DNA of 10,969 bases from Actinomycetota bacterium. Its GTDB lineage: Bacteria > Actinomycetota > Acidimicrobiia > Acidimicrobiales > RAAP-2. The stretch spans positions 1 to 10,969 of the forward strand of contig WLKR01000023.1 of the NCBI GenBank assembly GCA_009701115.1, in the 5' to 3' direction. Under the pieces are notes generated by a model. It was not told the origin of the DNA, did no database searches, and worked only from the letters and a program-made list of their open reading frames with translations. Position numbers and translations under genes: made by a program. The first letter of the stretch is position 1, and each line of letters begins with the position of its first letter. Below are positions 6,506 to 10,969 of the stretch, in pieces.

Positions 6506-7341
6506 TGCTCTTAGCAATTGACACTGGAAATACCGAGACCGTTATTGGCCTCTTCGGTGACGAGCCGGAGAACGTGGGTGCACCGGGGCTCGGCATCGCT
6601 CGAGCCACCGGCGAGCACGGCCTGAAGTTTCACTGGCGCCTCTCCACCGTGCCGGAGCGCACACCCGATGAATTAGCGATGGTCCTGACTCAATTACTAA
6701 ATCTCGAGGGCCTCGATCTACGTACGACGGTGACCGCGATCGCCCTGTCCTCTTCGGTGCCGGCCGTCATCACGCAGATTCGCCGTATGGCTAATCGATG
6801 GTTCGCCGATCTTCCCCTCACCGTGTTGGGGCCCGGTGTGAAGTCGGGGATGCCAATCCTGTACGACAACCCTCGTGAAGTCGGTCCGGACCGCATCGCC
6901 AACTCGGTCGGCGCCTACGACCTCTACCGAGGGGCCAGCATTGTGGTCGACCTTGGTACGGCCACCACGTTTGATGCCATTAGCGCCAAGGGTGAGTATT
7001 TGGGAGGGGCTATTACCCCCGGTGTCTCTATTTCTCTCGATGCCCTCTACTCCCACGCGGCCGCGCTGCGCAGCGTCGAACTCGTCGAACCCCGCTCCGT
7101 TATTGGTCGCTCGACAGTCGAATCGATCCAGTCGGGTGTTCTCTACGGCTTTGCCGCCCAAGTCGACGGCATGGTGGAGCGCATCCGCGAGGAGCTCGGC
7201 GAGTGCACCGTTATCGCCACCGGGGGCCTCGCGGGGCTGGTCGCGCCCCGGACCAAACATGTGCAACACGTAGAACCATGGCTAACCCTCCACGGATTGC
7301 GTATCGTGCATGAGAGAAATCATTCGGGAGAATTCGCTTGA
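6505..7341 (+). CDS. coaX: Type III pantothenate kinase
   Basis: Phosphorylates pantothenate, the committed step of coenzyme A synthesis. Type III enzymes belong to the acetate/sugar kinase (ASKHA) fold and resist CoA feedback. The 278-residue protein starts LLAIDTGNT (phosphate-1 loop, Asp6 to Asn9). It continues with GPDRIAN (127-133, Asp129 expected catalytic), VDLGTATTFDAI (148-159, phosphate-2), LGGAITPGVSIS, SIQSGVLYGF and VIATGGLAGLV (adenosine site). The length and order match the family. It overlaps panC by one base and lysS by four (TTGA), so translation is probably coupled both ways. Pantothenate made by PanC is its direct substrate. Confidence 0.96.
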   Translation: MLLAIDTGNTETVIGLFGDEPENVGAPGLGIARATGEHGLKFHWRLSTVPERTPDELAMVLTQLLNLEGLDLRTTVTAIALSSSVPAVITQIRRMANRWFADLPLTVLGPGVKSGMPILYDNPREVGPDRIANSVGAYDLYRGASIVVDLGTATTFDAISAKGEYLGGAITPGVSISLDALYSHAAALRSVELVEPRSVIGRSTVESIQSGVLYGFAAQVDGMVERIREELGECTVIATGGLAGLVAPRTKHVQHVEPWLTLHGLRIVHERNHSGEFA

Positions 7342-8744
7342 ACACGCCATACTCATTCGATCACGACGCGTACGCTGCGGCTCTACACGAACGCTTTGGT
7401 CACTTGACCGACGGTGAAGAGTCGGGTGTCACCGTCAAGGTGGCCGGACGAGTGATGCTGCTCCGGGCCCAGGGCAAACTGGCCTTCGGTACTTTGCGCG
7501 ACTCCAGTGGTGAGATTCAACTCTTCGCCCTCTCGGCCGTGGCGCACGAGTTTGAGGCCTTCACCAAGTTGCACCTCGGTGACTGGGTCGGCGTCGAAGG
7601 TGAAGTGGTGCGAACCAAGCGCGGTGAGCTGAGTGTCAAGGTTGGTTTCTGGCAGGTTCTCGCTGAGGCTCGCCAAAACTTCGGAGACAAGTGGGCCGGT
7701 ATTGCCGACTTTGATCTGCGCTACCGCCACCGCGAAGCCGACCTGTGGGCTAACCCCGAGACCCGGGTCTCCCTCACTCGCCGCAGTCAAGTGCTGCAGT
7801 CGATTCGACGCAACCTGTGGGACCAAGAGTTCATGGAAGTGGAAACGCCGATGCTCAATGGCATCCCCACTGGTGCGGCCGCTCGACCGTTCGTTACCCA
7901 CCACAACGCTCTGGGCTCCGATTTCTTCTTGCGCATTGCGCCGGAACTGTGGCTGAAGCGCCTCGTCGTCGGTGGTTACGAGCGCGTCTTCGAAATGGGT
8001 CGTGTCTTTCGTAATGAGGGCATCAGTCCTCGACACAACCCCGAGTTCACCATGCTCGAGCTCTACGTCGCCTACTGGGACTACGAGAACATGATGACGT
8101 TGACCGAAGAGCTCTGCGCCAAGGTCGCCATGGACGTGCTCGGCACGACGGAGATCACCTATCAGGGACGAGACTTCTCCTTTAAGACGGGCTGGCCCCG
8201 TCGTTCTATGGCCGAACTGGCCAGCGAGGCCGTGGGCGAAGACGTCTCAGTCCACACCCCAATGGATCGCTTGACGAAGTTGCTCAACGACCGCGACATC
8301 AAGGTGCACGCCTCGTGGGGTGCGGGACGATGCCTGTCGGAACTCTTTGAAGCCACGGCCGAAGCCGATATCTGGAACCCCATGTTCGTAACGGAGCACC
8401 CGCTCGAGATCTCACCGTTGGCCCGCGGTCACCGCCGTGACCCGATGCTGACGGAACGATTCGAAGCCTTTGCGACCGGTCGAGAGCTGGCCAATGGATT
8501 CTCCGAGCTCAATGACCCCGATGTGCAGCGGGCCCGCTTTGAAGATCAGGCCCGTTTGGCCGCGGCCGGTGACGACGAAGCGATGCAAATTGATCACGAC
8601 TACATCAAGGCGCTGGAGTGGGGTCTGCCCCCGACGGCCGGCCTCGGTATTGGTATTGACCGCCTGGCAATGTTGATTGCCGACGCGTCCAATATTCGAG
8701 AAGTCATTGCCTTCCCGACGTTGAAGCCAATCCGCGAGTCTTAG
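7338..8744 (+). CDS. lysS: Lysyl-tRNA synthetase, class II
   Basis: Charges tRNA-Lys with lysine. The 468 residues comprise an OB-fold anticodon-binding domain (about 29-110) and a class II catalytic domain. Motif 1 is around FMEVETPML (165-173), followed by ARPFVTHHNAL. Motif 2 is FEMGRVFRNEGISPRHNPEF (218-237), and motif 3 is GLGIGIDRL (435-443). The block SPLARGHRRDP and GFSELNDPDVQR are close to the E. coli enzyme. One change is IPTGA (176-180), where most enzymes read IPGGA. The start is a TTG at 7338, overlapping the coaX stop, with GGGAG at 7326-7330 as ribosome site. There is no lsr2 between lysS and clpC, unlike mycobacteria. The TAG interlocks with the stop of the opposing prenyl synthase gene. 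Confidence 0.96.
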   Translation: MNTPYSFDHDAYAAALHERFGHLTDGEESGVTVKVAGRVMLLRAQGKLAFGTLRDSSGEIQLFALSAVAHEFEAFTKLHLGDWVGVEGEVVRTKRGELSVKVGFWQVLAEARQNFGDKWAGIADFDLRYRHREADLWANPETRVSLTRRSQVLQSIRRNLWDQEFMEVETPMLNGIPTGAAARPFVTHHNALGSDFFLRIAPELWLKRLVVGGYERVFEMGRVFRNEGISPRHNPEFTMLELYVAYWDYENMMTLTEELCAKVAMDVLGTTEITYQGRDFSFKTGWPRRSMAELASEAVGEDVSVHTPMDRLTKLLNDRDIKVHASWGAGRCLSELFEATAEADIWNPMFVTEHPLEISPLARGHRRDPMLTERFEAFATGRELANGFSELNDPDVQRARFEDQARLAAAGDDEAMQIDHDYIKALEWGLPPTAGLGIGIDRLAMLIADASNIREVIAFPTLKPIRES

Positions 8745-9718
8745 GCCTCGGGGAGTCCTTCGAGGAGGGCTTCGATCAGTCGGCTGAAACCCACGCGCAG
8801 TGGTTCGTCGGCGACACTCGCCATCGCTTCGTGACCCTGGGCTACGAAGGTGCGGGCCGCCGCGTACGTGGCGGCAATACCTTCGGTGGAGACCACCAGC
8901 TGGCGAGCCTGCTCGCGCTCTTCATCGTTCAACGGTTTGCCGAGCATCTCGCGAAGCTGGGGACCGACGACGGAATCGTTCATGGCGTGGATGGCCGGCA
9001 AGGTGTAGACACCTTCGGCGAGGTCTTGTCCGGCGGGCTTACCGAGCTGCCCGTCGGTGGCGACCATATCCAAGATGTCGTCACGCAGTTGGTAGACCAT
9101 GCCAAAGCAACGACCGAACTCGTCAAGGGCTGCAACTTCCGCGTCGGGTCGATGCGCGGTAATGGCACCGACTCGGCAACTAGCCGCCATCAGCGAAGCA
9201 GTCTTACCTTCGATGGCCAAGTAGTAATCATCGATCTGCCGGTCACGGTCGAATGAGGTGCGCACCTCAGCCACTTGCCCTCGGGTCAACCAGGCGAGCG
9301 TGCGAGCGAGGAGTCCGGCAATTTCAGTGCCGAGGTCGGCGGCAATGGCCGCGCTGCGGGCCATGAGATAGTCACCGGCCACGATGGCGATCAAGTTGCC
9401 GTAACGGGCGTTAACGCTGTCCACATTGCGACGCACTTCGGCTTCGTCCATGACGTCATCGTGATAGAGCGAGGCCAAGTGCATCAGCTCAAGCGCCACT
9501 CCACCGAGCAGATCGTCGCGTGTGGCCTCGCGGGCACCGCCAGTGGCCGAGGCGACGGCGAGTAGGGGGCGAAGGCGCTTGCCACCGGCATTTATGAGGT
9601 GGGTGGTGACATTATCGAGATAGGGGTCGCCAAAGACCACCGACTCGGTGAGCAGCGTCTCGAGTTGGCGAAGGTCCGTTTCGACTTGCGGCAAGCCGAG
9701 ACGTTCATGAATGTTCAC
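8741..9718 (-). CDS. Long-chain (all-trans) polyprenyl diphosphate synthase
   Basis: Isoprenoid chain-elongating enzyme that adds isopentenyl diphosphate units to an allylic primer; in this kind of organism the likely product is the menaquinone side chain. From the GTG at 9718 it has 325 residues. GGKRLRP (45-51), the first Asp-rich motif DDVMD (87-91), KT (172-173) and the second, DDILD (213-217), are intact. Residues four and five before the first motif are Ser and Ala, small rather than aromatic, which in this family permits long products. The frame is open to an ATG at 9841, but the added 41 residues are Arg/Ser-rich and unlike the family. GTG 9718 has no Shine-Dalgarno site but has TAATGT 7 nt upstream, compatible with a leaderless start. 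Resembles IspB/GrcC-type enzymes; exact chain length is not predictable. Confidence 0.92.
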   Translation of the reverse strand: MNIHERLGLPQVETDLRQLETLLTESVVFGDPYLDNVTTHLINAGGKRLRPLLAVASATGGAREATRDDLLGGVALELMHLASLYHDDVMDEAEVRRNVDSVNARYGNLIAIVAGDYLMARSAAIAADLGTEIAGLLARTLAWLTRGQVAEVRTSFDRDRQIDDYYLAIEGKTASLMAASCRVGAITAHRPDAEVAALDEFGRCFGMVYQLRDDILDMVATDGQLGKPAGQDLAEGVYTLPAIHAMNDSVVGPQLREMLGKPLNDEEREQARQLVVSTEGIAATYAAARTFVAQGHEAMASVADEPLRVGFSRLIEALLEGLPEA

Positions 9719-9731
9719 GTATTCAACATTA
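9719..9731 (-). promoter_or_regulatory. Candidate leaderless -10 for the polyprenyl synthase gene
   Basis: On the minus strand TAATGT (9731-9726) fits the TANNNT -10 pattern and ends 7 nt before the GTG at 9718. There is no ribosome site in between, so transcription could begin at or next to the start codon. No good -35 is visible. Inferred. Confidence 0.35.
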
Positions 9732-9823
9732 GGGCGTTCGCACCAACGACTATTCGGGCGACGCACAGTACTTTTCGCGTTGCACACGAAGTTCGCCGAC
9801 CCCGACTTCTGGCGATACCGAGA

Positions 9824-9841
9824 TTGTGAGAATGCTCGCAA
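9824..9841. repeat. 18-bp inverted repeat upstream of clpC, possible operator
   Basis: TTGTGAG-AATG-CTCGCAA: seven-base arms complementary at six positions (the seventh would be a G-U pair in RNA) around a 4-nt centre. It lies 142 nt before the clpC start and about 106 nt before the prenyl synthase start. It may be a regulator binding site; the regulator is unknown. Confidence 0.45.
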
Positions 9842-9982
9842 ACGTACGCCACAGTGGAATCAACCACAATCGTCAGCGAAAAGGTCGGGGGAGTACTACA
9901 TCAATGAGATTTGCCCAGAGGGGCGCGAGATAGCGATGTCACTCTCACCGGTACACTGCCAGATAAGTACAGGAGGTGCTTC

Positions 9983-10969
9983 TTGTTCGAGCGATTTACA
10001 GACCGAGCCCGACGGGTTCTCGTACTGGCCCAAGAAGAGGCCAGAGAACTCAACCACGCCTTCATTGGTACCGAGCACATCCTGCTCGGACTTATCCGCG
10101 AAGGCGAAGGCGTTGCCTTTAAGGCCCTCGACGCGCTGGGCGTCTCCTTTGACGCCGTCCGTGAAAAGGTCGAAGAGGCCATCGGCACCCCTGGTACCGC
10201 CACGGCCGGGTCACCACCCTTCACGCCCCGCGCTAAGAAGGTCCTCGAACTCTCACTCCGTGAGGCCCTGAGCCTCGGACACTCCTACATCGGAACCGAG
10301 CACATGCTCTTGGGTCTGGTGCGCGAATCGGACGGCGTTGCCGCCCAGGTCCTCGAAGGTCTCGGTGCCGATCCGGCCCGTGTCCGTAACCAGGTCATGC
10401 AGATGATGTCGGGACAGGGTCAGCGCGAAACGCCCTCGAATGCCTCACCCACCTCCAAGAACGAACCCGGCGAATCGGCCGGTTCGGCCGTTCTCGACCA
10501 GTTCGGTCGCAACCTGACGCAACTCGCTCGCGATGGCAAGCTCGATCCGATGATTGGCCGTGACAAGGAAGTCGAGCGAGTGATGCAAATTCTCTCGCGC
10601 CGTACCAAGAACAACCCCGTCCTCATCGGTGAGCCCGGTGTTGGTAAGACGGCCATCGTCGAAGGACTGGCTCAGAAGATTGTGGCCAACCAGGTTCCCG
10701 CAACCTTGGCTGACAAGCAGCTCTACACCCTGGACCTCGGAGCCCTCGTGGCCGGTTCGCGTTACCGCGGTGACTTCGAAGAGCGCCTGAAGAAGGTTCT
10801 CAAGGAAATTCGTACCCGTGGTGACATCATTTTGTTCATCGACGAAATCCACACCTTGGTTGGTGCTGGTGCTGCTGAAGGCGCCATTGACGCTGCCAGC
10901 ATTCTGAAGCCGATGTTGGCTCGTGGTGAACTGCAGACCATTGGTGCGACAACGCTTGATGAATACCGC
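9983..10969 (+). CDS. clpC: AAA+ unfoldase ClpC, ClpP partner (partial, C-terminus beyond window)
   Basis: Hexameric Hsp100 ATPase that unfolds proteins and feeds them to the ClpP protease; essential in many actinobacteria. 329 residues are visible of about 840. The N-terminal domain starts [13 protein letters not shown] and holds two repeats, each with IGTEHxLLGL (28-37 and 103-112). A linker follows, then the first AAA+ domain with Walker A GEPGVGKT (216-223), Walker B IILFIDE (282-288) and the start of sensor 1 (GATTLDEYR). The pore-loop region [14 protein letters not shown] is present. The start is a TTG at 9983, chosen because AGGAGG ends 6 nt upstream and because ClpC proteins begin MFERFT. 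The residues fit ClpC rather than ClpB or ClpA. The frame is open to the window edge. Confidence 0.96.
   Translation, partial: MFERFTDRARRVLVLAQEEARELNHAFIGTEHILLGLIREGEGVAFKALDALGVSFDAVREKVEEAIGTPGTATAGSPPFTPRAKKVLELSLREALSLGHSYIGTEHMLLGLVRESDGVAAQVLEGLGADPARVRNQVMQMMSGQGQRETPSNASPTSKNEPGESAGSAVLDQFGRNLTQLARDGKLDPMIGRDKEVERVMQILSRRTKNNPVLIGEPGVGKTAIVEGLAQKIVANQVPATLADKQLYTLDLGALVAGSRYRGDFEERLKKVLKEIRTRGDIILFIDEIHTLVGAGAAEGAIDAASILKPMLARGELQTIGATTLDEYR

Larger units (their letters stand above)
9719..9982. promoter_or_regulatory. Divergent intergenic/promoter region between polyprenyl synthase gene and clpC
   Basis: This is the longest non-coding stretch (264 bp). It holds the candidate -10 for the prenyl synthase gene at its left end and an 18-bp inverted repeat at 9824-9841. 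A TACACT at 9952-9957 could be the clpC -10, giving a leader of about 20 nt, and AGGAGG at 9971-9976 is the ribosome site. GTTCGC occurs at 9736-9741 and 9791-9796, resembling half-sites of the clp regulator ClgR, but the partner half-sites do not match. No CIRCE or HAIR heat-shock element is present. No coding sequence is evident. Confidence 0.55.

Noticed and set aside
7383..8036. Minus-strand 217-residue open frame inside lysS
   Set aside because: It lies wholly antisense to the lysS catalytic domain and shows no recognisable motif.
8746..8770. Bidirectional terminator between lysS and the prenyl synthase gene
   Set aside because: Only a 5-bp stem (CCTCG/CGAGG) with a 10-nt loop and no T-run; too weak, and inside coding sequence.
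8831..9256. Plus-strand 141-residue open frame inside the prenyl synthase gene
   Set aside because: Antisense to the Asp-rich-motif region of a complete synthase; no motif of its own.
9736..9796. ClgR-type operators upstream of clpC
   Set aside because: Two GTTCGC half-sites are present, but neither is followed by GCG at the expected five-base spacing.
9719..9841. N-terminal extension of the prenyl synthase to ATG 9841
   Set aside because: The extra 41 residues are Arg/Ser-rich and unlike the family, and they run through the inverted repeat region.
9711..10271. Plus-strand 186-residue open frame spanning the clpC start
   Set aside because: Out of frame with clpC, whose MFERFT start and AGGAGG site are unmistakable; composition is shadow-like.

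Overview
The window looks like chromosomal core DNA from a high-GC Gram-positive bacterium. The evidence is the gene order tilS-hpt-folE-folP-folB-folK-(Rossmann/DUF2520)-panC-coaX-lysS with clpC close by, which follows the arrangement known from mycobacteria and other Actinobacteria. GTG and TTG starts are frequent and the DNA is GC-rich. A deep-branching actinobacterium (for example Acidimicrobiia) is my guess; no rRNA or other phylogenetic marker is present to prove it. There are no mobile elements, tRNAs, CRISPR arrays or signs of recent transfer.

Layout: (1) 1-596, minus strand: the N-terminal part of a ZIP-family metal transporter, cut by the window edge. (2) 597-666: a short divergent promoter region with a 15-bp Fur/Zur-type operator. 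(3) 667-8744, plus strand: ten or eleven tightly packed genes, most overlapping by 1-4 nt or separated by 2 nt. They are tilS, hpt, folE, folP, a 166-residue degenerate phosphatase-like gene, folB, folK, a DUF2520 Rossmann gene, panC, coaX and lysS. (4) 8741-9718, minus strand: a long-chain polyprenyl diphosphate synthase gene whose stop codon interlocks with that of lysS. (5) 9719-9982: a divergent intergenic region with an 18-bp inverted repeat. (6) 9983-10969, plus strand: the start of clpC, cut by the window edge.

Together, the plus-strand cluster encodes four steps of tetrahydrofolate synthesis (FolE, FolB, FolK, FolP) and two of coenzyme A synthesis (PanC, CoaX), with a possible ketopantoate reductase (DUF2520). 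It also encodes purine salvage (Hpt) and two translation-fidelity enzymes (TilS, LysS). A metabolic link is known: methylene-tetrahydrofolate is the one-carbon donor for ketopantoate formation by PanB, which is not in this window. ftsH (usual between hpt and folE) and panD (usual between panC and coaX) are missing from their expected positions.

The most unusual item is the gene between folP and folB. Its protein reads like a dual-specificity/tyrosine phosphatase whose HCx5R active site is retained in spacing but has the catalytic cysteine replaced by glycine. It is translationally coupled to folP and followed by a perfect hairpin before folB. Most other findings are modest variations on a well-known housekeeping locus.
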